A stretch of 42,571 nt of DNA from Verrucomicrobiota bacterium. GTDB lineage: Bacteria; Verrucomicrobiota; Verrucomicrobiia; Chthoniobacterales; UBA10450. The stretch's first letter is position 1, and every line of letters begins with the position of its first letter. The notes under the pieces are model-generated. The model was not told the origin of the DNA. It searched no databases and saw only the letters and a list, made by a program, of their open reading frames with translations. Below, one piece after another: positions 26,924-34,710 of this stretch. The position numbers and the translations under genes were made by a program. The DNA lies in NCBI GenBank assembly GCA_003221195.1, contig QHQO01000024.1:1-42571 (forward strand), in the 5' to 3' direction.

Positions 26924-27076
26924 CTAACCTTCGATCTTCATCGTAAGCGTGCGTACGCAAAAATCATCAAATCCGTAGTGGGCTGCAATGTAATCCGAAG
27001 AACGTGCGATGTGAAGCTTCACGAGCGGAAAATTACCATTATCACCAATGCAACTGCGTTTCGATTCGGCTGTCAT
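26924..27076 (-). CDS. small ORF coupled to GT-C gene (50 aa, uncertain)
   Basis: The ATG of this 50-codon frame overlaps the stop of the preceding GT-C gene as ATGA, the arrangement of coupled genes. The product, ending PLVKLHIARSSDYIAAHYGF and DDFCVRTLTMKIEG, has an ordinary amino-acid mix, but I know no family for it. It may be a real small gene, or the former C-terminus of the GT-C protein cut off by a frameshift near 27075. I see no signal peptide or membrane segment. The rest of the gap to 26823 is empty. Confidence 0.3.
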   Translation of the reverse strand: MTAESKRSCIGDNGNFPLVKLHIARSSDYIAAHYGFDDFCVRTLTMKIEG

Positions 27077-28713
27077 GTGCCATGCGGAGAGCGAACGACC
27101 TCGTACAGCTCGTAAATCTTCTCGCCTCCAGACCAAAATTCCCTTACCAAGCGCGATTTCAGCTCCGGGCGAGCCGCCAGAGAAGCGAGAAAGTTTTGCC
27201 TTGTCTCGGGGAACGTTTCCTTGGAAGGGGCGAACGCGAGCGCAAGAGTTTTACCTTCTGGAAAAACGTAATTCAGCTTTACAGCCTGCCGCTCCTGATT
27301 TTGGTTTGCCAAATTTTTGAACATCGGCCAGCAATCGTGCATTCGCTGCCGAAGTTTCTTAGGCGCGAGAGCGTGTAGTTGGTTGTGCAGTCCCCAATCC
27401 ACAGAGATTACGCTTTTCGCCTCTAAGCCGTGCTCATTGACGTAACGGGAGAGAGTGTAGATTTCCGGAGACCAGCGTGGGCTATAATGAGAATTCGTAC
27501 GAAAATGAGAAAGATATCCTGCGGTGTTATGGACGTTTACCACAAGAAGAGAAACAGCCGCGGCACCAAAAAGGAGAGCCGCAAGTCTGCGGAGGTTTTC
27601 CGTGGCGAGCTGTGTGTATAGTGATTTTGCGAGGAAGGCGAACGCTAGGAGAGGCAATGGAAAGATCATTGAGTAATGATGCGGACCACCGGCCTGAGGA
27701 GTAATGACGATTTGCAAGAAAATCAGAAGGCCAATAACGAGGAAGAAGAAACCGTCTTTTCGAGTCTCGCGCGCTTCATCATTTGACATCGGAAAAAATA
27801 AGCATGCGAAGGCTAGATAGCAGCCAGTAACAATCAGCCAAAAAGGAGCAAATGGAATCATCCCGCTGCTACTCCCAAAGATAAAGCGGGCCACAGCCAC
27901 ACCCGATAAGGTGGTTACCAGCCCATTCCACTTCACTTCCAGGCCCGCCGTATGAGCTCTAGGTGGGTGGAAATGGAGAAGCAGGGGCAGAGTGAAATAA
28001 AGCATCGCACCCAACACGATCAAAACAGTAATAAGCGCCATCCGTCGGGCGAATCTCGGGAATGAAACCCAAAGGTGCTTCAGGTTGTCGGGGTAACACA
28101 AAGAAATGCCGATAAGGAAAGCTAATACCAGCCAGATAAAATTGAACTTGTCGAAAAAACCGAGTCCGAAGCAAATAAGAATAAGGCCGATCTTCCATAG
28201 TTCCGGCTTGTTGCGATAGCTAAACCACAAAGCGAGAATGGCCGCCTGGAAGAAGTGCATCAAGACCGTCGGTCCCCAATCCAGTCGGCTGGGAAAAAGA
28301 TTAGCCGGATCAACCATCATTATCCATAGTCCGATCGTGGCCCAAACAGGTCCAAGTTTTGCTCGCATCAGCTGATAGAAAATCAACAGCGTCGCGGCAG
28401 CGATCAGAATGGCCGGTAAGCGGATAGTCAGAGCCGATACACCGAAGAGTCCGAAGATGGGAGCGTAGATCCATGCCTTTAAGGCTCCCAGATAAGGCAT
28501 GATAAAAAGCGGCACCGATCCCAACCGCATATGGATCATTGTATTATCGGGAGCGCCCTGGGCTGCGTTAACAAAGTCCAGTTCATCCATGTAGAGTCCT
28601 GGAAGCTCAATTCGATAGCTCGCCAGAAAAACAAAGATGCATGCGGCAGCAATTGCCAGCGCATCTGACACACGGTACAATAGAAGATCGCCTGGGCGCC
28701 TCGAGGTCACCAC
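27073..28713 (-). CDS. GT39-family (PMT-like) membrane glycosyltransferase
   Basis: 546 aa. The first membrane segment (~15-33) is followed by LPGLYMDELDFVNAAQG, holding the catalytic DE of PMT/ArnT GT-C enzymes. Next come about nine hydrophobic segments and a soluble C-terminus from ~430. PNRLDWGPT-like text here reads PSRLDWGPT (~165-173), common in this group. The start is GTG at 28713 (a second GTG follows directly); no ATG precedes TM1. It is divergent from uvrA (159-bp gap) and shares a strand with the DPM1-like GT2, a plausible donor-synthase/transferase pair. Confidence 0.78.
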   Translation of the reverse strand: MVTSRRPGDLLLYRVSDALAIAAACIFVFLASYRIELPGLYMDELDFVNAAQGAPDNTMIHMRLGSVPLFIMPYLGALKAWIYAPIFGLFGVSALTIRLPAILIAAATLLIFYQLMRAKLGPVWATIGLWIMMVDPANLFPSRLDWGPTVLMHFFQAAILALWFSYRNKPELWKIGLILICFGLGFFDKFNFIWLVLAFLIGISLCYPDNLKHLWVSFPRFARRMALITVLIVLGAMLYFTLPLLLHFHPPRAHTAGLEVKWNGLVTTLSGVAVARFIFGSSSGMIPFAPFWLIVTGCYLAFACLFFPMSNDEARETRKDGFFFLVIGLLIFLQIVITPQAGGPHHYSMIFPLPLLAFAFLAKSLYTQLATENLRRLAALLFGAAAVSLLVVNVHNTAGYLSHFRTNSHYSPRWSPEIYTLSRYVNEHGLEAKSVISVDWGLHNQLHALAPKKLRQRMHDCWPMFKNLANQNQERQAVKLNYVFPEGKTLALAFAPSKETFPETRQNFLASLAARPELKSRLVREFWSGGEKIYELYEVVRSPHGT

Positions 28714-28812
28714 AAGCCTTCCGAATTACTCAGGTTGCCGATGTGTTCACACCTCACCCGGAAACGCGCAGGCTTATCCGATGTGAAGCGGCTGCTTTCA
28801 CGCTTCATAAGT

Positions 28813-28920
28813 ATTTTGCTGGAAAAGACGTGCGGCTGTGTTTGACTAGTAGGTTCGACATTCCTCGTCAGAATGCCTGCGCAAGTTATCAAAATTAGTG
28901 GTGCCCGCCAGCATAATCTC
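28813..28920. repeat. uvrA promoter/5' end, intact partner of the 108-bp duplication
   Basis: This is the functional copy of the sequence duplicated at 23951-24058. About 60 bp precede the uvrA ATG at 28873 and 48 bp are coding. The two copies lie in direct orientation 4,862 bp apart. The conserved upstream part contains TTGACT at 28840-28845, which might serve as a -35 element, but I see no good -10 and no clear LexA box. Confidence 0.75.
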
Positions 28921-31827
28921 AAGAACCTTCACGTGGAAATTCCGCGAGAAAAGCTGGTTGTTATTACCGGTTTGAGTGGTTCGGGGAAATCCTCTCTGGC
29001 CTTCGACACTCTTTATGCCGAAGGCCAACGGCGCTACGTCGAAAGCCTCTCCGCTTATGCACGGCAATTTCTCGATCGAATGGAAAAGCCAAACGTGGAT
29101 TTCATCCACGGACTTTCGCCCGCCATCGCCATCGAGCAGCGCAGCGCCGGGGCGAATCCGCGATCTACGATCGCGACTACGACCGAAATCTATGATTATC
29201 TACGGGTCCTCTTCTCGGCTGTAGGCCAGCCGCACGATCCGGTGACGGGCCAGCCATTGAGCCGGCAAACGCCCCAGCAAATTGTCGATCAAATCCTTGC
29301 TTACGAGCCAGAATGGAAAATCATTTTACTGGCACCGCTGATTGAGAATCAGCCGGGGGAGTTTCGGGACATAATAGAAAAGATCAGGCGCGAAGGATTC
29401 GTGCGCGCGCGGATTGATGGTGAGATTATGGAGTTGGATCGCTCCGAACGGATTCGCCTCAAAAAGAACGAACGGCACACCATCGAGGCGGTGGTGGATC
29501 GGTTGGTCGTCCGTGATGGCATTCGCATCCGTCTCACTGACTCCATTGAAACTGCGCTCAAGTGGGGCGGGAATCGCGTCGTTGTTTTGAAACAACGACG
29601 CGATGGAGTAATGGAGCAACGGAGTGATGAAAAATCCAAGACTCCAACACTCCAAGGCTCCAACACTCCAGAGGCCAAGTGGGAGGAGCTAGTTTACTCG
29701 ACTGACTACGGAAACGCCGCTACTGGATTTAGAATCAGCGAACTAACTCCGAGACATTTTTCCTTCAACAGCCACCTCGGAGCATGCCCGGCTTGTCACG
29801 GACTTGGCACCCAGTTGGTTTGCGATCCCGAGCTTATGATTTCCGATCCGAGCAAAACATTGGCTGAAGGCGCTATCGTACCGTGGCGGCGTGGGACCAA
29901 GCGAATGCAGGCATACTATCGGCACCTGCAAAAGGCGCTCGTGAAGCACTTTCACATCGATGAAAACGTGCCTTTCAGCGAATTGCCGGACCAATTCAAG
30001 CAGGTTCTTTACTTCGGCACCAATGGAAGGCCGATCGAGATGGATCTCAGCAACAATGGTCCCGCCGATGTGGGAAAAGTTGCAAAACTATTCGAGGGAC
30101 TGGTGCCCCAGATGCAGCGGCTATACGAGCAGACTGAAAGTGAATTCACTCGCAATCGCATTCGATCATTCATGACGTACGAACCATGCAAAGTATGCAA
30201 TGGTGCAAGGCTCAAACCAGAAATCCTAGCGGTCACCATAAAAGATCGGCACGCACGTGAGTTGAATATCCATCAACTGAGTGAGCTAACGACTCAAGCG
30301 GCCGCGCGCTTTATCGCGGCGCTCGAGTTGACTGCACAGCAACGGGTGATCGTCCGTGATGTGGTGCACGAGATTCAATCCCGCCTGCAATTTCTCGTCG
30401 AAGTTGGTCTGGGTTATCTCACACTCAATCGCCAGAGCGGGTCGCTGTCCGGCGGTGAAGCACAGCGAATTCGGTTGGCGACCCAGATCGGCTCCGGGCT
30501 GGCGGGAGTCCTTTACATTTTGGATGAACCAAGCATTGGGCTGCATCAGCGCGACAATGCACGGCTGCTGGGGACGCTCTGCCGTCTTCGCGACCTCGGC
30601 AATTCCGTCATTGTGGTCGAGCACGACGAAGAAACGATACGGGCTGCGGATCACATTATCGATCTTGGCCCCGGTGCGGGTCCGCGTGGCGGCGAAATTG
30701 TTGCGCAAGGTAAACTCGAAGACATCCTGCGCGCGAAGAATTCTTTGACTGCCGATTATCTTTCGGGTCGCGCGAGAATTTCCATTCCCAAACAGCGCGC
30801 CAAACCGCGGTCGACCGACCAATCCGAAGGCTGGCTAACATTGGTCGGGGCGACGGAGAACAACTTGAAGAATATTACCGTCTCTTTCCCACTCGGTTGT
30901 TTTACTTGTGTGACTGGCGTTTCCGGCAGCGGCAAGTCCACTCTGGTGGACGACATTCTGCGACGTGCGCTGTTTCGACGTTTCCATAATGCGAAGGAAA
31001 AGCCAGGCGCTTATCGGGCAATTCGCGGAGTGGAACAAATCGACAAGGCAATTGTGATCGACCAAAGTCCGATTGGCCGAACACCACGGTCGAACCCGGT
31101 GACCTACACGGGCGCATTCACTCCGATTCGCGAATTGTTCAGTCAATTGCCCGCGGCGCGGGTGCGCGGTTATGACGCGGGACGTTTCAGCTTCAATGTT
31201 AAGGGCGGCCGTTGCGAAAATTGCGAAGGCGATGGGCTAATTAAGATCGAGATGCACTTTTTGCCCGATGTTTATGTCGAATGCGAGGTGTGCCACGGCA
31301 AACGCTATAATCGTGAAACTCTCGAGATCACTTACAAAGGCAAGCACATTGCCGATATCCTTGATATGACTGTGGACGAAGCAGCTCGTTTTTTTCGAAA
31401 TGTGCCCAGCATTTCAGAAAAGTTAGACTCATTACTAGATGTGGGCCTGGGTTATCTGCGGCTTGGTCAGGCCGGAACGACCCTTTCCGGCGGAGAAGCC
31501 CAACGCGTAAAACTGGCTACGGAGCTTGCGAAAAAGGCAACTGGCCGCACGCTTTACATCCTCGATGAACCGACGACGGGATTGCATTTCGCCGATATCG
31601 AAAAACTCCTGCAAGTTTTAATGAAGCTGCGCAACGCAGGTAACACGGTGATTGTGATCGAACATAACTTGGAGATGATCAAGTGCGCGGACTGGATCAT
31701 TGACCTGGGCCCCGAAGGCGGAGAGGGCGGCGGGGACATCGTGGGAGAAGGTCCACCCGAGAAGATTGCCGAGCTGCCACGCAGCTATACAGCACAATAT
31801 CTGCGGACGTCATTGAAGAACACATGA
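28873..31827 (+). CDS. uvrA: excinuclease ABC subunit UvrA
   Basis: 984 aa; the damage-recognition ATPase of nucleotide excision repair. Two ABC modules: Walker A GLSGSGKSS (K39) and GVSGSGKST (K688), signatures at S526 and S872 (LSGGEAQR twice), Walker B ILDEPSIGLHQRD and ILDEPTTGLHFAD. The second zinc site is canonical (C781, C784, C804, C807). The first zinc site keeps only C305/C308; the partner pair is replaced by N281 and T284. Just before it, residues ~244-266 are a low-complexity insertion encoded by repeated CTCCAACACTCC-like DNA. The TGA overlaps the next gene's ATG (ATGA). The promoter and first codons are duplicated at 23951. Confidence 0.97.
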   Translation: MPAQVIKISGARQHNLKNLHVEIPREKLVVITGLSGSGKSSLAFDTLYAEGQRRYVESLSAYARQFLDRMEKPNVDFIHGLSPAIAIEQRSAGANPRSTIATTTEIYDYLRVLFSAVGQPHDPVTGQPLSRQTPQQIVDQILAYEPEWKIILLAPLIENQPGEFRDIIEKIRREGFVRARIDGEIMELDRSERIRLKKNERHTIEAVVDRLVVRDGIRIRLTDSIETALKWGGNRVVVLKQRRDGVMEQRSDEKSKTPTLQGSNTPEAKWEELVYSTDYGNAATGFRISELTPRHFSFNSHLGACPACHGLGTQLVCDPELMISDPSKTLAEGAIVPWRRGTKRMQAYYRHLQKALVKHFHIDENVPFSELPDQFKQVLYFGTNGRPIEMDLSNNGPADVGKVAKLFEGLVPQMQRLYEQTESEFTRNRIRSFMTYEPCKVCNGARLKPEILAVTIKDRHARELNIHQLSELTTQAAARFIAALELTAQQRVIVRDVVHEIQSRLQFLVEVGLGYLTLNRQSGSLSGGEAQRIRLATQIGSGLAGVLYILDEPSIGLHQRDNARLLGTLCRLRDLGNSVIVVEHDEETIRAADHIIDLGPGAGPRGGEIVAQGKLEDILRAKNSLTADYLSGRARISIPKQRAKPRSTDQSEGWLTLVGATENNLKNITVSFPLGCFTCVTGVSGSGKSTLVDDILRRALFRRFHNAKEKPGAYRAIRGVEQIDKAIVIDQSPIGRTPRSNPVTYTGAFTPIRELFSQLPAARVRGYDAGRFSFNVKGGRCENCEGDGLIKIEMHFLPDVYVECEVCHGKRYNRETLEITYKGKHIADILDMTVDEAARFFRNVPSISEKLDSLLDVGLGYLRLGQAGTTLSGGEAQRVKLATELAKKATGRTLYILDEPTTGLHFADIEKLLQVLMKLRNAGNTVIVIEHNLEMIKCADWIIDLGPEGGEGGGDIVGEGPPEKIAELPRSYTAQYLRTSLKNT
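29602..29671. repeat. low-complexity in-frame insertion inside uvrA
   Basis: The first part is purine-rich (GGAGTAATGGAGCAACGGAG) and the second repeats ACTCCAACACTCCA twice around AGGCTCC. The halves are partly complementary (GGAG against CTCC), so a hairpin can form. It is translated in frame as about 23 polar residues that break a region normally short in UvrA. It resembles an intergenic-type repeat that landed in a gene. Confidence 0.6.
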
Positions 31828-34277
31828 GCCACACACGACGCATAGGACTGGTGTGTCTGATGAGCCTGCTTGGGCAATTCGCCAAGGCAGATTTTTCCAG
31901 CGAAATTTCCGAAGCTAGCGCACCGATTGCAGAAGGGGTGCCGGAAGTAGCACTCGTGCGGTTACAGACGTTGTTGAAGAGCAATCTGCCCGCAGTCGAG
32001 TGGCGCGCAGTCGTGGAAAAGCTTGCCGAAGCGCAAATCGCCGCAAAACAACCGGAAAACACTCTGACTTTGTTGGAGGATATTCGGGTACGTGACCTGC
32101 CCTGGGCAAAATTTTGGCGCGCCCAGGCTTTCGCGAGCCTGCATCGGTGGGCCGAAGCGCTGCCGCTTTACGAGCAGCTGGCTAGTGACGAGCGGTCACC
32201 GTTTCGCAGCGCGGCGACGTTTGGGGCAGCGGAAATGCTGCGGGCATTAGGAAGACGCGATGAAGCGCTGAAAAAATTTACGCTTCTTACTCACGACAAG
32301 GAATGGGCGACGCGAACGCAATTGCGAGCGGCCGAATTGTACATTGAAACAGGCGATGTTGCCGGCGCGCGTCGTCTTCTCGAAGAGATGCAGCCCACGT
32401 CGATCGCCGAACGAAGAGAACGCCGCGTGTTGCGGGGCCGACTGGAGCTCATCCAGCGGCGACCTGAAAGAGCGATCGGCATTTTTCAGGGTCTTCTGAA
32501 ACGACCAGAAGGAGCAGCTCACTCCACGCTCATTGCGGCAGTATTCGGTGTCGCGGAAGCGCAAGTGCAACTCAAGACGCCGGAAATCGCAGACGATGTG
32601 ATCGAGCAGTTTATTGATCGTCATTCGGCGGACCCGGATCTTTCTGCTCTCTTCGCAAGACTCGATGAGTTGTATCGAGCGGAACACAAACCATCGCGCA
32701 ACGAGCTGGAGAGATGGGTGCGCAGTCCCGAACAGCCACGACGAACATTTGCGCGATGGTATCTCGCGCGGTTCGAAATTCGCGCAGGGCGCAGGGAACG
32801 AGCGCGACAATTATTTACCGATCTTCGCCGCACCGGCGGAAAGTCTCAGACGATTTCCCCTGCTTTACTCGAGTTTGCACAATTCGAAATCGAAGATAAA
32901 CACTTCGATGAGGCGATTGCGATTTTGGACGATGCGCGGTCGTTTCGTCCCGCGCCGTCTTTGCTGACACAAATCGATTTCTTATCTGCCCAGGCGCAAT
33001 ACCTTGCGAGGCGCTTTAATAGAGCTTCTGCAGACTTTGAACAAATCGCGCGTTCCCCTTCGCCGTGGGCAAAGATTGCGCTTTTCAATGCGTCCACCGG
33101 CTGGCTCCAACTCGGTAACCACGCACGTTTTGTAGCTGACTCCAGTGAACTGGAAAAGGCGGGTGGCAACGAAGAGGCTCGTGCCGACTTGCGATTACAG
33201 GAAGGTTTGCTCCAAGCGGCAAAAGGCGACCAAAAAGCGGCGGAATCGCTGCAAGAGTTCATTCATGATTTTCCTAAAAATCCTCGGACGTCGGAAGCTT
33301 TGGTCAGCCTGGCGGAACTGGCCTTTCATGCGTCGTCGCCGCGCCTCGACGAAGCGCGCAAGTATCTGACTCGCGCAGCCGGGTCGCCGACGGCTGCAGC
33401 CGCGGAACGGGGTGACTATCTCAACATCTGGATTGAGGAATCAGCCGGCGGCAATGAAGCGAAAGTTATTGAGCTCGCAAAGCGCTTCCTCGAACAACAT
33501 GGAACCTCGCCGTTCGCTCCGGAAGTTCGAATGAAGTTGGCTGAGCTTTATTACCAACGCCAGGATTTTGCGAACGCACAGACACAGTTTGAACTGATTG
33601 CGCAACAGACTCCGGATAATTCGCTTGGTGAAAAAGCCCTCTTCTTCGCGGCAGAGTCGGCAATGTCCAGCATGGGCGAACATTCTCTGGATCGGGCGAT
33701 TGTCCTATTTGATCAGGTGGTAAGGCAGAACGGCCCGTTGCGATGGGCAGCGCGTAATGAGCAGGCTGTGATCGAACGCAAGCTTGGCAAACCCAAGGAC
33801 GCTCTCGCTCTATACGATGAGGTGTTAAAGAGTGATGCCGGTTCCCCCGAAAAACGCGAGGCGATGTGCGGCAAGGGCGACATTTTCTTTGAGATGGGTA
33901 CCACCGATCCAAGCAATTATCAGCGCGCGATCGACATGTATGATCAACTCGGCTCTGATAAGGACGAGCCGATTCACTGGCGCAACCAAGCGCTTTTTAA
34001 GAAGGGATTATGTTTGGAGAAGAAAAACGAGCGCGCCACGGCGCTTGCCACGTTTTACAAAATACTGGAGGGAGACGCGCGCCCGGATCGGCGGCGCGAA
34101 CTGTTCTGGTATTACAAGGCTGGGTTTAACGCCGCGCGGCTGTTGGAGGAAGACTCGAAGTGGGAATCTGCTGCTGCCATCTATGAGAAACTCGCTGGAG
34201 CGGGAGGTAGCCGGAGCGAAGAAGCAAAAGCGCGTCTTACCAATCTTCGACTGGAGCATTTCCTCTGGACGGATTAA
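31824..34277 (+). CDS. secreted tetratricopeptide-repeat protein
   Basis: 817 aa with a signal peptide (RRIGLVCLMSLLGQFAKA, cleavage near AKA|D). The rest is helical with degenerate TPR units across ~35-810, e.g. WAEALPLYEQLA, RRDEALKKFTLL, FANAQTQFELIAQQ, PKDALALYDEVLKSD and NYQRAIDMYDQLG. TPR arrays mediate protein-protein contacts; at this size the protein probably acts as a scaffold in the periplasm or outer envelope. Its ATG overlaps the uvrA stop (ATGA), so it is translated with uvrA, though a link to repair is not evident. No catalytic domain seen. Confidence 0.85.
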   Translation: MSHTRRIGLVCLMSLLGQFAKADFSSEISEASAPIAEGVPEVALVRLQTLLKSNLPAVEWRAVVEKLAEAQIAAKQPENTLTLLEDIRVRDLPWAKFWRAQAFASLHRWAEALPLYEQLASDERSPFRSAATFGAAEMLRALGRRDEALKKFTLLTHDKEWATRTQLRAAELYIETGDVAGARRLLEEMQPTSIAERRERRVLRGRLELIQRRPERAIGIFQGLLKRPEGAAHSTLIAAVFGVAEAQVQLKTPEIADDVIEQFIDRHSADPDLSALFARLDELYRAEHKPSRNELERWVRSPEQPRRTFARWYLARFEIRAGRRERARQLFTDLRRTGGKSQTISPALLEFAQFEIEDKHFDEAIAILDDARSFRPAPSLLTQIDFLSAQAQYLARRFNRASADFEQIARSPSPWAKIALFNASTGWLQLGNHARFVADSSELEKAGGNEEARADLRLQEGLLQAAKGDQKAAESLQEFIHDFPKNPRTSEALVSLAELAFHASSPRLDEARKYLTRAAGSPTAAAAERGDYLNIWIEESAGGNEAKVIELAKRFLEQHGTSPFAPEVRMKLAELYYQRQDFANAQTQFELIAQQTPDNSLGEKALFFAAESAMSSMGEHSLDRAIVLFDQVVRQNGPLRWAARNEQAVIERKLGKPKDALALYDEVLKSDAGSPEKREAMCGKGDIFFEMGTTDPSNYQRAIDMYDQLGSDKDEPIHWRNQALFKKGLCLEKKNERATALATFYKILEGDARPDRRRELFWYYKAGFNAARLLEEDSKWESAAAIYEKLAGAGGSRSEEAKARLTNLRLEHFLWTD

Positions 34278-34372
34278 TCGCAAGGAGTCTGTGGCCGAAA
34301 ATCTCGGTTTTCTGTCTCAAATCGACGACGAATAAGCTTGCGCAAAATTCGAAGGCGCATCACTATTAGGCC

Positions 34373-34648
34373 GTGAAAACAGTAGGCAGACCAAGTCGCC
34401 TGGGCGGCTGGTCGGTTCGATGTGCAAGCGTTGTGCTTGCGCTCGCGTTTTGCGCATCGGCTGCTGCTGATCCACAGAGCAAGAACGTCGTGCTCCGGCC
34501 ACAACCACAGCAGGTCGTGAAGACCTCAAAGAAGATCTGCTACACTGTGACCGGAAGCTCGCGCATTCCGCAACCTTGCGATCGGCTAGCTGCAATTCCG
34601 ACCACTCATGGCGCACTGGATATTTTAGGCCACCGTACGGGGCCATAA
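34373..34648 (+). CDS. small secreted protein with two cysteines
   Basis: 91 aa from a GTG start. Residues ~16-33 form a signal peptide (ASVVLALAFCASAAA) cleaved near AAA|D. The mature part of ~58 residues is basic and then has KICYTVTGSSRIPQPCDRLA, with two Cys 13 residues apart that could form a disulfide. I think similar CYTVTGSxIPQPC proteins occur in related genomes, but cannot name a family. It stands alone, 95 bp after the TPR gene and convergent with the KARI gene. Confidence 0.6.
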   Translation: MKTVGRPSRLGGWSVRCASVVLALAFCASAAADPQSKNVVLRPQPQQVVKTSKKICYTVTGSSRIPQPCDRLAAIPTTHGALDILGHRTGP

Positions 34649-34710
34649 CCAAAACTCCGACGATTTCGCCGGTAACAAGCGTGCTGCCAGCGCGCAGCGC
34701 GGACGTAGAT

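Noticed and set aside
34285-34318. Possible terminator after the TPR gene (CCGAAAATCTCGGTTTTC)
   Set aside because: The stem is only 4-5 bp with a short T run; too weak to call.
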